From: Streptococcus cristatus
Lineage (GTDB): Bacteria > Bacillota > Bacilli > Lactobacillales > Streptococcaceae
DNA length: 64,000 nucleotides
Direction of reading: 5' to 3'
Assembly: GCF_003943465.1 (NCBI RefSeq)
Contig: NZ_RJPR01000004.1
Coordinates: forward strand, 1 to 64,000
The translations under genes were made by a program, and so were the position numbers. The notes below the pieces were generated by a model. The model searched no databases. It saw only the letters and a list, made by a program, of their open reading frames with translations, and was not told where the DNA came from. Numbering within the stretch: the first letter of the stretch is position 1; every line of letters starts with the position of its first letter. Shown piece by piece: positions 27,325 to 37,630 of this stretch.

Positions 27325-28128
27325 ATGTCTAAAGCTATCATGGAAGAAGTGGCAGCCTATCTGCGTCAGCATGCAGATGAAGAGCTGAGTCTGACTGATT
27401 TGGCTCAGCATTTCCACTATAGTCCTTCCCATCTATCCAGAACTTTCAAGAAAAAGATGGGCTTTTCTATCAAGCAATATATGGAAGCTCTTAAGATGGA
27501 AAAAGGGATTCAGGAGATTGTGGAAGGTCGGCAAAATGTGACGGATACCTCTATGGAAGCTGGTTATGATAGCCTAGGCAGCTTCTCCAATACGTTTAAG
27601 CGGCATACTGGACTTTCGCCTAAAAAATACTATCAGGAATCAACCAAGGCTTATGATTTCATGGTCAAACAGCTGGATGAGAAGGGAGCTTTGTTGCATC
27701 AGGATCCCGACTGTAAAAGTGGCAATCGATTGACTGTGACGCTATCTTATCCTGAGGGGTATGAACCACGTATTAGTTGTGTCGGGCTTTTTAAAACCCG
27801 CATACCCAAAGAAGAGCCGGTTATCGGAGTAGCACTGAGTCAGGAGAGCCGGTTTATTTTTGAAAATGTACAGGATGGTCACTACTATCTTTTGGCCTGT
27901 GAATTGCTGGAGGATTTATGCCTAACTAAAAACTATGTCTTGAAGCATAACTTTCGCTGGGGCAGCGATGAGCCTCTCACTTTTTCAGGCGATAGCATCT
28001 ATCAGGAGGAAATCAGCATGCGCAGGCCCTTGCCCAGCGATCCACCTATTACAGTTAATCTTCCAGTTTTAATCATGCGTTCCCTAGCCAAACAAGCGCA
28101 ATTGAGAATAAGAAAATTTTTATCTTAA
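27325..28128 (+). CDS. AraC-family transcriptional regulator
   Basis: A 267-residue regulator with its double helix-turn-helix at the N-terminus (about residues 5-105): LSLTDLAQHFHYSPSHLSRTFKKKMG and later AGYDSLGSFSNTFKRHTGLSPKKY. The C-terminal 150 residues are of unknown type and may bind an effector. ATG 27325 is chosen because AAAGGAG lies upstream. It heads a three-gene block with a VOC protein and a TfoX-like protein, flanked by copies of the trhO 3' end. Confidence 0.85.
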   Translation: MSKAIMEEVAAYLRQHADEELSLTDLAQHFHYSPSHLSRTFKKKMGFSIKQYMEALKMEKGIQEIVEGRQNVTDTSMEAGYDSLGSFSNTFKRHTGLSPKKYYQESTKAYDFMVKQLDEKGALLHQDPDCKSGNRLTVTLSYPEGYEPRISCVGLFKTRIPKEEPVIGVALSQESRFIFENVQDGHYYLLACELLEDLCLTKNYVLKHNFRWGSDEPLTFSGDSIYQEEISMRRPLPSDPPITVNLPVLIMRSLAKQAQLRIRKFLS

Positions 28129-28184
28129 TTGATAAACTGATACTAGAGATTTATTCTCAGATATAAAAAATTGGAGGAACAATA

Positions 28185-28601
28185 ATGAAATTAGACGTAT
28201 TTTTAAGTTTTAATGGTCAGGCCGAAGAAGCTTTTCGTTTTTATGCAGATCTTTTTCAGACAGAGATAAAGGGACTTGTACGAGCTAGTGAGATGATGGA
28301 TCCAGCAAACCTTCCTGCAGAAAAACGGGATAAGCTTGCCTGGATTGCTTTAGATACAGAAAACTTGACCCTGAATGGTGAGGATGTAGGTGTTTTTAAT
28401 GACCTATCTATTCCTAGCAATCATCAGCCTAATCAATGGTTGGTTCTGAGCCCAGATAGTAGAGAAGAAGCCAATGAGCTTTTTGCCAAGCTTGCTGAAG
28501 GTGGACAAATTCTCTATCCTTTAGAGGAACAAGCTTTCGCAGAGTTTTATGGCCGCTTGATTGACCGTTTTGGTATCGGCTGGGATGTGATGATGAAGTA
28601 G
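28185..28601 (+). CDS. PhnB-like VOC family protein
   Basis: A 138-residue glyoxalase/VOC-fold protein of the PhnB (3-demethylubiquinone methyltransferase-like) group: VFLSFNGQAEEAFRFYADLF at the start and FGRLIDRFGIGWDVMM-like end. Members are found next to AraC regulators and often act in resistance or detoxification, but no substrate is known. GGAGGAA precedes the ATG. Confidence 0.8.
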   Translation: MKLDVFLSFNGQAEEAFRFYADLFQTEIKGLVRASEMMDPANLPAEKRDKLAWIALDTENLTLNGEDVGVFNDLSIPSNHQPNQWLVLSPDSREEANELFAKLAEGGQILYPLEEQAFAEFYGRLIDRFGIGWDVMMK

Positions 28602-28610
28602 GGGAGAGCG

Positions 28611-28961
28611 ATGGAATATAGTAAATCTTTGGCTCAACAGATTCGTACCATTTTAGCTACTGAACTTCCCCCTCATGTTTTTGAAGAAGAGGTAGAAGAG
28701 AAGAAGATGTTTGGTGGTTTGGCTTTTATGGTCCGTGGTAAGATGACCGTTACTGTGAGTTCGAGAAGTCAAGAGCTTGTCATGGTACGCATCGGTAAGG
28801 AAATGGAAAAGCAGGTCCTGCCTAAAAATGGTGCCAGTGTCACAGTGATGAAGGGCAGGCTTTATCATGGCTATATTGATTTAGATGGCGAAGGACAAAA
28901 GGAACTGCCTTACTGGATCAAGCTAGCCTTGTCCTACAATCAGGAGCTGACGCAAAAATGA
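28611..28961 (+). CDS. TfoX N-terminal domain-like protein
   Basis: A 116-residue protein of the TfoX-N/YjhX-type fold: EKKMFGGLAFMVRGKMTVTV and the VRIGKEMEKQVL segment are typical. It is not a competence regulator in Gram-positives, and its role is unknown. GGGGAGAG precedes the ATG, 9 nt after the VOC gene, so the two are co-transcribed. The stop codon lies in the duplicated trhO tail. Confidence 0.75.
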   Translation: MEYSKSLAQQIRTILATELPPHVFEEEVEEKKMFGGLAFMVRGKMTVTVSSRSQELVMVRIGKEMEKQVLPKNGASVTVMKGRLYHGYIDLDGEGQKELPYWIKLALSYNQELTQK

Positions 28962-29019
28962 AGTGATAGAGCGTTTGGCTTCGATTGGGGAGAGCTTAAA
29001 TGAAGTAAGTCCTGCATAA
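28960..29019 (+). pseudogene. Remnant of a second trhO 3' end
   Basis: These 60 bases encode EVIERLASIGESLNEVSPA and a stop in frame. Compared with the trhO tail at 27108, 38 of about 40 positions are identical over the first part. It has no start codon and is a fragment only. Confidence 0.85.
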
Positions 29020-29022
29020 AGA

Positions 29023-29054
29023 ATCAAAAACAGTCCACTGGGGCTGTTTTTGAT
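29023..29054 (+). terminator. Terminator behind the trhO remnant
   Basis: ATCAAAAACAG pairs with CTGTTTTTGAT. It may have been the terminator of the displaced trhO allele. Confidence 0.8.
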
Positions 29055-29245
29055 ATGGAAAGATAACCTGTTTAGTAATGGGGCTCAGCGTTATGTATTT
29101 TAGGATGATGATATGGCAAGCTAGTATTTTTAGAAATAAATCTAGAAAATCTCTTATAGCTCTATTTTTCTAGTTATAGGTCTTTATTTTACATTCTTGT
29201 AGCATATGTTATAATATAACAAGATAATATAAGGATGTTTGCTTT

Positions 29246-30157
29246 ATGAGTATTACATTTTCCATTCCAAATAAACGAGGTTTTCTAGGATTTCAGAAAG
29301 TTTTAAAAATCAGTGAATTGCTTGGATTTGTTGATGGACTTGAACCCCACCCTATACAGAAAGAGTTTGTGTACCTTGGACTAGATAAGCTTGCTCTATT
29401 GAAATGCTGGGTTCCTGCAAAGTCAGGCCGTTATATTGACTTGGAATATGATAAGACTCAACAAACTTACAATGTGCGGATTCTGACTCCTTCAACACTT
29501 GCTGATTGGTCTCAGGCCCTTACTTTGATTTCTAAGTTATCAAGTCGTTTGGGGACAAGCATCCGTGATGAACATGGTAGAGAATATAGCAGTTCAAGTG
29601 TCTGGGACTACCCTTATCAAGAGGACATAATTTTTGGCTTGGAGGACTTTCTAAAATCAGGCTATGAGCTTGTGTATCAAGATGGTATTCGGAGAACGCT
29701 TGCCCTGAGTCCACATCTGGTGGAAGGTTTCTTGAAGGCAGATAATCCTGCTCAGAGTTATAGCGATTTTTTCACCACTCGACAGTATATTGGTGCCTAT
29801 GACGCTCAAAGTAAATTTTATGGAAGTGAGCAGAGTGAAAAAATTTTAGGGACCTATACGCTAACTGCTGGTGTTGATACAATCCTTCCTCTCGTACCTA
29901 CCCTCGCACCAGAAGATACTGAATATATTGATGAATCAAAACTTAGCTGGTGCTGTAATCTGGTCGGATGTGATGATGCAGACCCGGACAATCTGGAGAA
30001 ATTCTTTATTTACAAGAGAATTTCATATTCAGATTTTTTGGACAAGCTTCCTGAAAATATGACACAATTATTTGATGCTGAGAAAGTTCTTGTTTCTGCT
30101 ATGACTTTTGCCCAAATGAAAGCTCTCTTTGAAGATTGCCAGGAGTTTGTTTTGTAG
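29246..30157 (+). CDS. DUF4299 family protein
   Basis: A 303-residue cytoplasmic protein of the streptococcal DUF4299 family; the start SITFSIPNKRGFLGFQKVL is typical. No catalytic motif is visible. A promoter with a palindromic -10 (GTTATAATATAAC) lies near 29210 and AAGGATG precedes the ATG. It is transcribed alone. Function is unknown. Confidence 0.7.
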   Translation: MSITFSIPNKRGFLGFQKVLKISELLGFVDGLEPHPIQKEFVYLGLDKLALLKCWVPAKSGRYIDLEYDKTQQTYNVRILTPSTLADWSQALTLISKLSSRLGTSIRDEHGREYSSSSVWDYPYQEDIIFGLEDFLKSGYELVYQDGIRRTLALSPHLVEGFLKADNPAQSYSDFFTTRQYIGAYDAQSKFYGSEQSEKILGTYTLTAGVDTILPLVPTLAPEDTEYIDESKLSWCCNLVGCDDADPDNLEKFFIYKRISYSDFLDKLPENMTQLFDAEKVLVSAMTFAQMKALFEDCQEFVL

Positions 30158-30251
30158 TCTTTGTTCATGCCAAGACTGGACTCAGCCAGTTTAGCTTCAG
30201 CTTCTATTATGGATAAATAATCTTTTTATGTGAAAATTCTTGTTCAGATTG

Positions 30252-30297
30252 ACTGCCCTCCGATAGCTAGATATTAATCTAGCGCACGGGGGCAGTT
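30252..30297 (+). terminator. Nested hairpin, probable terminator
   Basis: ACTGCCC pairs with GGGCAGT, and an inner CTAGAT-ATTA-ATCTAG forms a second stem. The following T-tract is weak. The rest of 30158-30488 shows a TATGATACAAT-like promoter near 30413 and nothing else. Confidence 0.6.
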
Positions 30298-30488
30298 GCT
30301 TTATCCCAATTTTTTGTTTTGAAATGCGCTTGAGCCCATCCTTGCTATAGAGCCTGCCTATATCCTTGGCTAGCTAGAAAATATGCAGGCGATAGTCAGT
30401 AGACCGCCTTTTTATGATACAATAGTAGGATAGAGTCAGTGGATGTTAGCTGGCTATTTTATGCTAAAGAAAGGGACAAAACAAGTCG

Positions 30489-31250
30489 ATGATTCTTGAA
30501 GAGTTTGATCAAAACCGTAAGGCCATCATCAATCCAGAGGATTTGATAGAGCCTATTGAAGGCTTTCCGCAGACGGCAGTGTCCTGCTTTGCTCGGGAGA
30601 CCTTTGCCCGAATGCTGGCGGATTTTGACCATGAGTTGATTACGACGACATCTATGGCCAACATTGAGATTCCTATTTATCGTGTCTTTGTGGATGGGCA
30701 GGAGCTAGCTCTTTTCAATGCTCCAGTTGGGGCTTCTGCTTGTGTGGCTATTCTGGAGGATTTGATCGCTTTTGGCATGAAAAGACTGGTTCTATTTGGG
30801 ACTTGTGGTGTGCTAGACGAGGATATCAAAGAAACATCCATCATTATTCCGACAGCAGCCTTGCGCGATGAGGGGACTAGCTATCATTGCCAGCCGGCTA
30901 GTTCGGAGATAGCGGTCAATGTCGGCTTGCAGGATTTTCTGGTAAATTTCCTTGAGCAGCGAAGGATTTCCCATAGTTTGGGCAAGGTTTGGACGACCGA
31001 TGGCATTTTCCGAGAGACTGCGGACAAGCTGCGCAGGCGAAAAGAGGCGGGAGCTATCTGTGTGGATATGGAATGCTCGGCTGTAGCGGCTTTGGCGGCC
31101 TTTCGTGGCATTCGAGTTTGCCAGTTCTTTTATGCGGCGGATCATCTGTCTGAGGAGGCTTGGGATATGCGCAATCTGGCTAATCATGCGGACTTAGACG
31201 AGAAAGACAAGGTGGCCAATCTGGCGATTCAGATCGCTCTGGCTTTATAG
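30489..31250 (+). CDS. Nucleoside phosphorylase (uridine phosphorylase-like)
   Basis: A 253-residue PNP/UDP-family enzyme. The phosphate-binding GTCG motif near residue 103 and the ribose-binding [13 protein letters not shown] near residue 197 are intact. It is predicted to split nucleosides by phosphorolysis; base preference is not clear. It is followed after 7 nt by the double ATPase of an ECF transporter, so imported nucleosides could be its substrate. The start ATG 30489 has AAAGGGAC upstream. Confidence 0.85.
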   Translation: MILEEFDQNRKAIINPEDLIEPIEGFPQTAVSCFARETFARMLADFDHELITTTSMANIEIPIYRVFVDGQELALFNAPVGASACVAILEDLIAFGMKRLVLFGTCGVLDEDIKETSIIIPTAALRDEGTSYHCQPASSEIAVNVGLQDFLVNFLEQRRISHSLGKVWTTDGIFRETADKLRRRKEAGAICVDMECSAVAALAAFRGIRVCQFFYAADHLSEEAWDMRNLANHADLDEKDKVANLAIQIALAL

Positions 31251-31257
31251 AAAAAAC

Positions 31258-32943
31258 ATGGAAAAACCAATTATTCAATTTGAAGATTTTAGTTTTCAAT
31301 ATCAGGCTCAGTCGGAGCCGACTTTGAAGCATATTAATCTGACCATTTATGAGGGGGAAAAGGTGCTGCTTATTGGGCCGTCTGGCTCTGGTAAGTCAAC
31401 CCTAGGGCAGTGTCTTAACGGTATTATACCCAATATTTACAAGGGACAGGCCAGTGGACATCTCTTGATTAAGGAGCAGCCAGCTTTTGACACCAGCGTT
31501 TATGACAAGTCAAATCTTGTCAGCACGGTTTTGCAGGACACGGATGGTCAGTTTATCGGACTCAGTGTTGCAGAGGATCTGGCCTTTGCCTTGGAAAATG
31601 ATATGGTGGCCTTGCCCTTGATGCGGGAGAAAGTCCTGCGTTGGGCCAAGCAGCTAGACCTAGAGCAGCTTTTGGACCATCGTCCTCAAGACTTGTCTGG
31701 CGGGCAGAAACAGCGGGTCAGTCTGGCGGGTGTCTTGATCGATGAGAGCCCAATTTTGCTGTTTGATGAGCCTTTGGCCAATCTCGATCCCAAGTCTGGT
31801 CAGGACATGATTGACTTGATTGATCGGATTCATAGAGAAGCTGCGACCACGACCATCATTATTGAACATCGCTTGGAAGATGTTCTTTATCGACCTGTTG
31901 ATCGAGTTATCCTCGTCAATGATGGGCAAATCCTCTTTAACGGCGCGCCGGATGATCTGCTCAAGACAGAGCTTTTAGCGGAAAATGGGATTCGAGAGCC
32001 TCTCTATATCACAGCCTTGCGGCAGCTTGGTTTTGATGTGGCAAGTGCGACTCATCTGGCTGATTTGACCAAGCTGGAGCTTACAGGACTTTCTCAGAAT
32101 CTGACCGAGCAAAAAGCAGAGCAGGTTGACAGTAGGCACGAAGCTCTTTTGGAACTCGATCATGTTTCTTTTGCCTATCAGAACGACAGACCTATTTTGC
32201 GGGATATTAGTCTGAAGATTTTCAAGGGTGAGCGGATAGCCATCGTTGGGAAAAATGGAGCTGGCAAGTCTACTCTAGCCAAGGCTCTTTGTCGTTTTAT
32301 TGATACAGAAGGGGAGTATCGTTGGCAGGGACAGGATATCAAGGGCGACTCTATCAAGGAGCGAGCGGAGCGGATTGGCTATGTCCTGCAAAATCCCAAT
32401 CAGATGATTTCAACCACAATGATCTTTGATGAAGTAGCTCTGGGACTGCGGTTGCGTGGTTTGGCAGAGGCGGAAATTGAAGAAAGGGTTCATGCTGTGC
32501 TCAAAACTTGCGGTCTCTATGAATTTCGCAGTTGGCCGATTTCAGCTCTGTCTTTTGGTCAGAAGAAGCGGGTGACCATTGCTTCTATCTTGGTACTAAA
32601 TCCAGAGATTATCCTTTTGGATGAGCCAACAGCTGGTCAGGATCAGCGCCATTATACAGAGATGATGGACTTTCTCGATGAGCTAAACCAGCAGGGACAC
32701 ACGATTATCATGATTACCCATGATATGCAGCTTATGCTGGATTATTCGGATCGGGCCATCGTGGTGGTGGACGGCCAGATTTTAGCAGACCAGTCGCCTG
32801 CTCAGGTTCTGTCCAATCATGAGTTGATTGCAGCGGCCAATTTAAAGGAAACTTCGATTTTTAGCTTAGCTGAGAAGCTGGGAATGGATCCGTTAGCTCT
32901 GACTCAATTTTACATGCGAAAAAAGGAGGAAAGTCATGTTTAA
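31258..32943 (+). CDS. ECF transporter double ATPase
   Basis: A 561-residue fused ATPase (YkoD type) with two ABC domains. Domain 1 (about 1-255) has Walker [10 protein letters not shown] and signature LSGGQKQR. Domain 2 (about 300-530) has Walker [10 protein letters not shown] and a non-standard signature LSFGQKKR. It energises the membrane module with the adjacent EcfT. It belongs with the UPF0397 S component at 22764 in related genomes. It overlaps the next gene by 8 nt. Confidence 0.93.
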   Translation: MEKPIIQFEDFSFQYQAQSEPTLKHINLTIYEGEKVLLIGPSGSGKSTLGQCLNGIIPNIYKGQASGHLLIKEQPAFDTSVYDKSNLVSTVLQDTDGQFIGLSVAEDLAFALENDMVALPLMREKVLRWAKQLDLEQLLDHRPQDLSGGQKQRVSLAGVLIDESPILLFDEPLANLDPKSGQDMIDLIDRIHREAATTTIIIEHRLEDVLYRPVDRVILVNDGQILFNGAPDDLLKTELLAENGIREPLYITALRQLGFDVASATHLADLTKLELTGLSQNLTEQKAEQVDSRHEALLELDHVSFAYQNDRPILRDISLKIFKGERIAIVGKNGAGKSTLAKALCRFIDTEGEYRWQGQDIKGDSIKERAERIGYVLQNPNQMISTTMIFDEVALGLRLRGLAEAEIEERVHAVLKTCGLYEFRSWPISALSFGQKKRVTIASILVLNPEIILLDEPTAGQDQRHYTEMMDFLDELNQQGHTIIMITHDMQLMLDYSDRAIVVVDGQILADQSPAQVLSNHELIAAANLKETSIFSLAEKLGMDPLALTQFYMRKKEESHV

Positions 32944-33772
32944 TCAACAGAAATTGATTGGCTACCATGCCGGAAAGACTTTTCTCCATGCTCTTTCTGG
33001 TGCTAGCAAACTGATCTTTTTTATCTTGGTTTCAGTGGCGGCCATGATGAGCTACGATACGCGTTTCCTCCTTCTTGTGGCTCTGGCTTCTCTGATGTTA
33101 TTTCGAGTGTCTGAGATTCGGCTGAAAGATATTTCTTTTGTTCTGGCTTTTGCGGGAACTTTTGCAGCACTGAATATTCTCATGGTTTATCTCTTTGCCC
33201 CTCAGTATGGGGTGGAGATTTATGGAGCCAAGAATTTGCTCTGGACAGGCTGGGGAGCTTATAATCTCACGCTTCAGGAGCTCTTTTATCTCTTGAATCT
33301 TTTGCTCAAGTATTTCTCAACGATTCCCCTAGCGGTGATCTTTCTCATGACCACCCATCCCAGTCAATTTGCTTCCAGTCTGAATCAAATCGGCCTTTCT
33401 TATAAGATTGCTTATGCGGTCAGCCTGACCCTGCGTTATATTCCGGATTTGCAGGAGGAATTTTACCTCATCAAGATGTCTCAAGAGGCGCGTGGGCAAG
33501 AATTATCCAAGAAAGCTCCCCTTAGCAAGCGGGTCAAGGGCAATCTGCAAATCGTCATTCCCTTGATTTTCAGCTCGCTCGAGCGAATCAACACCATCGC
33601 GACGGCCATGGAGCTGCGTCGCTTTGGGAAAAACAAAAAGCGGACTTGGTACACCCAGCAAGCCTTCGGAAAACTAGACAAACTTGTAATCGTGGTGTCT
33701 GTCCTTCTACTAGGCCTCAGCCTTCTTCTTTTCGTTGTCAATCAAGGACGCTTTTATAATCCTTGGGCATAG
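32936..33772 (+). CDS. ECF transporter transmembrane protein EcfT (CbiQ family)
   Basis: A 278-residue membrane protein with about five spans. The coupling helices carry the Ala-Arg-Gly type motif SQEARGQEL and the later AMELRRFGK, both of which contact the ATPases. It scaffolds S components and the double ATPase encoded just upstream. AGGAGGAAAG precedes the ATG. Confidence 0.93.
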   Translation: MFNQQKLIGYHAGKTFLHALSGASKLIFFILVSVAAMMSYDTRFLLLVALASLMLFRVSEIRLKDISFVLAFAGTFAALNILMVYLFAPQYGVEIYGAKNLLWTGWGAYNLTLQELFYLLNLLLKYFSTIPLAVIFLMTTHPSQFASSLNQIGLSYKIAYAVSLTLRYIPDLQEEFYLIKMSQEARGQELSKKAPLSKRVKGNLQIVIPLIFSSLERINTIATAMELRRFGKNKKRTWYTQQAFGKLDKLVIVVSVLLLGLSLLLFVVNQGRFYNPWA

Positions 33773-33817
33773 GATCGAGGTGGAAAACGAGCCATGTTTG
33801 GATTGAGAGGATAATTG

Positions 33818-34402
33818 GTGCAAGAAAAAATAAATTTTAAATTTTATAAGGAATTAGTTTTTCCTATTTTTTGTGGTCTAGGGGCTTTCGCTTTGCTCTT
33901 GGCTTTGTCACAGACAGATGAAGTCGGGGGGAGAATGACCCTGATTTTAATCATCTTGCTAATGGCGATGAGCGGTCTCTTTACTTGCCTTGCTATAGTC
34001 AATAGGGAAAAGAGTTTGCGACGCTGTCAAGAACTTTATTCTCACTTTCCAGAGCTGGAAAAGGATCTTCAACTGATTTATAGCGACTCTCGTTATGCGC
34101 GTGAAAGCTTATCTCTCTATCTCTACAAGGATGCCATCATACGGGTGGATGCTTATTTCCAATTTCTCATGCTTTCTGATTTAGTTGATGTGACCATTAA
34201 GATTGAGGAAGTGCAAGAAACAAAGTATGCAAAAGTTCATCACCTGTATCTGTATTACAATCCAATGAGTTCTAACAAAGATATTCGTCTGGCTTTTGGA
34301 CCTTATACGGATCAAAAATATATTGACTTATTACAGTTTTTAGATGTGATAAATCAAGTTGCTCCTTGGATTCGAATCTATAATGAAGCTGTGGAAAAAT
34401 AA
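33818..34402 (+). CDS. Two-TM membrane protein of unknown function
   Basis: A 194-residue protein with two N-terminal hydrophobic segments (about residues 12-30 and 40-60) and a soluble C-terminal part that has a YRYARESLSLYLYKDAIIRVD-like PH-type beta pattern. The start GTG 33818 is favoured, with GAGAGG 7 nt upstream; TTG 33815 is possible. It lies 45 nt behind ecfT and may be co-transcribed. Not assigned to a named family. Confidence 0.55.
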   Translation: MQEKINFKFYKELVFPIFCGLGAFALLLALSQTDEVGGRMTLILIILLMAMSGLFTCLAIVNREKSLRRCQELYSHFPELEKDLQLIYSDSRYARESLSLYLYKDAIIRVDAYFQFLMLSDLVDVTIKIEEVQETKYAKVHHLYLYYNPMSSNKDIRLAFGPYTDQKYIDLLQFLDVINQVAPWIRIYNEAVEK

Positions 34403-34434
34403 TATGGTTTAACAAACATAAAAAACCAGGTAAA

Positions 34435-34494
34435 TTTAACAGGCCTCCCAAAGAGTTAGATACAAAAATCTAACCTTTCGGGAGGCCTGTTAAA
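34435..34494. terminator. 60-nt nested palindrome, bidirectional terminator
   Basis: TTTAACAGGCCTCCC pairs perfectly with GGGAGGCCTGTTAAA, with a second stem GTTAGAT-ACAAAA-ATCTAAC inside. It lies between convergent genes (33818 plus, 34526 minus). Confidence 0.75.
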
Positions 34495-34525
34495 GTAGAA
34501 TGCTTTTTGTTTGATTCAATGGACT

Positions 34526-34996
34526 TTACTCGTTTTCAGTTGCCACAAAATTTTGTTGGTAATTTTGCTGCTCTTGATAGGGATTTTGGCTAAATTGCTG
34601 ATCTTGGTATTCTGTATTATTATAGGAATCATTGCTAACGAGTTCATATTTTGTAGGCTGACAATAAAAAATAAACAGAATAAAATGGCCAAAAAATGGG
34701 ACCAAGTACAAAAAGAGAAGAGCCCAATAATAGCCACCATCTCGCAATCGTCGAACTTGAATGGCGAGAGAGGGAAGCAGAATTGCAATGTAATAGACAA
34801 CTATCAGGCCAACAAAGGCGGTAGATAAGGCTCCTCCAGTCTCAGAGTTCAAAACCGTCTCAATCAGAAGAGCAGTACAAAGTATTAGTATCATTACTAA
34901 AAAATGGCAGAGAATTGGCCACCAAAATTCTGGGCGAGTTGAGCGACCGGTGAAATCCACATAGCCCTTCCAAAATTTTTTATATGCATCAATCAT
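34526..34996 (-). CDS. DUF805 family membrane protein
   Basis: A 156-residue membrane protein: AYKKFWKGYVDFTGRSTRPEFWW is the DUF805 start, followed by four hydrophobic segments and the QVRRLRDGGY motif. The polar C-terminal tail is rich in Gln and Asn. GGAGATTAC lies upstream on the minus strand. Function is unknown. It is convergent with the gene at 33818. Confidence 0.85.
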   Translation of the reverse strand: MIDAYKKFWKGYVDFTGRSTRPEFWWPILCHFLVMILILCTALLIETVLNSETGGALSTAFVGLIVVYYIAILLPSLAIQVRRLRDGGYYWALLFLYLVPFFGHFILFIFYCQPTKYELVSNDSYNNTEYQDQQFSQNPYQEQQNYQQNFVATENE

Positions 34997-35358
34997 GTAG
35001 TAATCTCCTTAAATATTTTTATATATTCTACTATATTTAGCAAGAATTGGCAAGTTTTGGGGAAATAGCGATCTTTGGCCAGAACAAAATAGATGGCTAA
35101 ATCAAGGTGTTTTATTATAGCCCTAGAAAAGAATTATGAACAAACTAAGAAGATCGTTTCTCAACCGATTTGATGAATAGAGCTGTTCTTTACTATTACT
35201 ATCGTCGAAAGAAACTATGGAATAAAACCTATCGTCCTTATTTATTTTAAGAGAAGAAAGCCTAAAATCAATGTCAGTTCCCCTCTTTCAATCGCTAGGA
35301 AATATGATATAATAAAGTGTTATCAAAAAAGGTTTCATTAGCCTTGAAAGGATTAAAA
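34997..35358 (+). promoter_or_regulatory. metG upstream region with extended -10
   Basis: The only clear signal in this 360-bp gap is TGATATAAT (TATAAT at 35308-35313, an extended -10) upstream of metG. No T-box or other riboswitch was recognised. A fragment near 35170-35250 looks like decayed coding DNA but no product can be named. Confidence 0.5.
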
Positions 35359-37356
35359 ATGACTACAAAACAACCATTTTATATTACAACCCCTATCTAC
35401 TATCCGTCTGGTAAACTTCATATCGGGTCTGCCTATACGACTATTGCCTGTGATGTTTTGGCTCGCTACAAGCGCCTCATGGGCTACGATGTTTTCTATC
35501 TGACTGGTCTGGATGAACATGGTCAAAAAATCCAGCAAAAAGCGGAGGAAGCTGGTATCAGCCCGCAAGCTTACGTCGATGGCATGGCAGTTGGGGTCAA
35601 AGAACTCTGGAAATTGCTCGATATCTCATATGATAAATTCATCCGTACGACCGATGACTACCATGAAAAAGTAGTGGCTCAGGTCTTTGAACGCTTACTT
35701 GCTCAAGATGATATTTACTTGGGCGAATACTCTGGTTGGTATTCAGTTTCAGATGAGGAATTCTTTACAGAAAGCCAGCTTGCAGAAGTTTTCCGTGATG
35801 AAGCTGGAAATGTAACGGGCGGAATTGCGCCATCTGGACATGAAGTGGAATGGGTATCAGAAGAGTCTTACTTCCTTCGTCTAAGCAAGTACCAAGATCG
35901 CTTGGTAGAATTTTTCAAATCACAGCCCAACTTCATTACTCCAGACGGTCGTCTCAATGAAATGCTGAAAAACTTCATCGAGCCAGGCTTGGAAGACTTG
36001 GCCGTCTCTCGGACGACCTTTACTTGGGGCGTGCCTGTGCCATCAAATCCTAAACACGTGGTCTATGTTTGGATTGATGCCCTGCTCAACTATGCGACTG
36101 CTCTTGGCTACGGTCAGGATGATCATGTTAACTATGATAAATTCTGGAATGGCACTGTCTTCCACATGGTGGGCAAGGACATTCTGCGTTTCCACTCTAT
36201 CTATTGGCCAATTCTGCTCATGATGCTGGATATTAAGCTGCCTGACCGCTTGATTGCTCATGGCTGGTTTGTCATGAAAGATGGCAAAATGTCTAAGTCT
36301 AAGGGCAATGTAGTCTATCCTGAAATGCTGGTAGAACGTTATGGTTTGGATGCTCTACGCTATTACCTCATGCGCAGTCTTCCAGTTGGCTCAGACGGAA
36401 CTTTCACGCCAGAAGATTATGTTGGCCGTATCAACTATGAGCTGGCCAATGACCTAGGAAACCTCCTCAACCGTACCGTTTCCATGATTAACAAGTACAT
36501 TGACGGTCAGGTGCCAGCCTATGAAGAAAATGTGACGGACTTTGATGGAGCTCTAGCTCAGGTGGCAGCTGAATCCATCGTTGACTACTACAAACACATG
36601 GATGCAGTGGACTACCCACGTGCTCTGGAAGCAGTCTGGACGCTCATCTCCCGCACCAATAAATATATTGATGAAACAGCTCCTTGGGTTTTGGCCAAGG
36701 ATGAAGCTAAGGTCAAAGAACTGGCAGCAGTCATGAGTCACTTGGCAGCGAGCCTCCGTGTTGTTGCCCATATGATTGAGCCTTTCATGATGGAAACCAG
36801 CAAGGCTGTCCTCAGTCAACTGGGCTTGCCTCAAGCAGTTTCGTTGGAAAACCTAGCAATTGACCAGCTCCCAGCAGGTCTGACAGTTGTAGAAAAAGGG
36901 ACACCAATCTTCCCTCGTCTAGATATGGAAGAAGAAATTTCCTATATCAAAGGACAAATGGAAGGAAACAAACCTGAGGTTGAAAAAGAATGGAAGCCAG
37001 AAGAAGTCGAGCTCAAACTTAACCGTGAAGCGATCAAATTTGACGACTTTGATAAGGTAGAAATCCGTGTCGCAGAAGTCAAAGAAGTTTCTAAGGTTGA
37101 AGGCTCTGATAAGCTGCTTCAATTCCGCTTGGATGCAGGAGACGGTCAAGACCGCCAAATCCTCTCTGGTATTGCCAAATACTATCCAAACGAGCAAGAA
37201 CTGGTCGGTAAGAAAGTCCAAATCGTAGCCAACCTCAAGCCACGCAAAATGATGGGCCGCATCAGCCAAGGTATGATTCTATCAGCCGAGCACGGCGACC
37301 AACTGACTCTCCTAATTGTGGACGAGAAAGTACCAAATGGAAGTTTGATTGGGTAG
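35359..37356 (+). CDS. metG: Methionyl-tRNA synthetase
   Basis: A 665-residue class I synthetase that charges tRNA-Met. HIGS (the HIGH motif) lies near residue 21 and KMSKS near 308-312. A helical anticodon-binding domain is followed by a C-terminal EMAP/tRNA-binding domain (about 560-665) that starts [17 protein letters not shown] 35359 matches the family N-terminus [15 protein letters not shown], with AAAGGA upstream. The insertion lacks obvious cysteine knuckles, as in the zinc-free type. Confidence 0.97.
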   Translation: MTTKQPFYITTPIYYPSGKLHIGSAYTTIACDVLARYKRLMGYDVFYLTGLDEHGQKIQQKAEEAGISPQAYVDGMAVGVKELWKLLDISYDKFIRTTDDYHEKVVAQVFERLLAQDDIYLGEYSGWYSVSDEEFFTESQLAEVFRDEAGNVTGGIAPSGHEVEWVSEESYFLRLSKYQDRLVEFFKSQPNFITPDGRLNEMLKNFIEPGLEDLAVSRTTFTWGVPVPSNPKHVVYVWIDALLNYATALGYGQDDHVNYDKFWNGTVFHMVGKDILRFHSIYWPILLMMLDIKLPDRLIAHGWFVMKDGKMSKSKGNVVYPEMLVERYGLDALRYYLMRSLPVGSDGTFTPEDYVGRINYELANDLGNLLNRTVSMINKYIDGQVPAYEENVTDFDGALAQVAAESIVDYYKHMDAVDYPRALEAVWTLISRTNKYIDETAPWVLAKDEAKVKELAAVMSHLAASLRVVAHMIEPFMMETSKAVLSQLGLPQAVSLENLAIDQLPAGLTVVEKGTPIFPRLDMEEEISYIKGQMEGNKPEVEKEWKPEEVELKLNREAIKFDDFDKVEIRVAEVKEVSKVEGSDKLLQFRLDAGDGQDRQILSGIAKYYPNEQELVGKKVQIVANLKPRKMMGRISQGMILSAEHGDQLTLLIVDEKVPNGSLIG

Positions 37357-37373
37357 CAATCTTTGCTCTAATG

Positions 37374-37410
37374 ACAATCCCCCAGCAGCCTCCTGCTGGG
37401 GAATTTTGAT
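37374..37410 (+). terminator. metG terminator
   Basis: CCCCCAGCAG pairs with CTGCTGGGG and is followed by AATTTTGAT. Confidence 0.8.
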
Positions 37411-37491
37411 GTATTATTCTCTTTGAGACCGCTTGACAAAAGGTATATATATTTATATAATTTTTATTGAAAAGATTTTAGGAGTTATATT

Positions 37492-37626
37492 ATGAAAATA
37501 GTAAAAATTGCATCACTTGTTTTGTTGTTGCTTTTAATTGTCCTTCTTTTTCCGCTGAATCCCTATTTATCAGCTATTCTCGCTATAATTAGTCTTGGAA
37601 CAGCATTTTTAATTCGGAGGAAATAG
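37492..37626 (+). CDS. Small hydrophobic protein, 44 residues
   Basis: The frame begins MKIVKIASLVLLLLLIVLLF and ends AFLIRRK. It has two hydrophobic stretches and a basic end. TTAGGAG lies 8 nt upstream of the ATG, and the next gene starts 4 nt after its stop with the same first residues (MKIVK). This points to a co-transcribed pair of membrane proteins. Function is unknown. Confidence 0.6.
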   Translation: MKIVKIASLVLLLLLIVLLFPLNPYLSAILAIISLGTAFLIRRK

Positions 37627-37630
37627 GATA

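Noticed and set aside
34511-34828. Plus-strand gene opposite DUF805
   Set aside because: It is antisense to a well-supported DUF805 gene and shows no family features.
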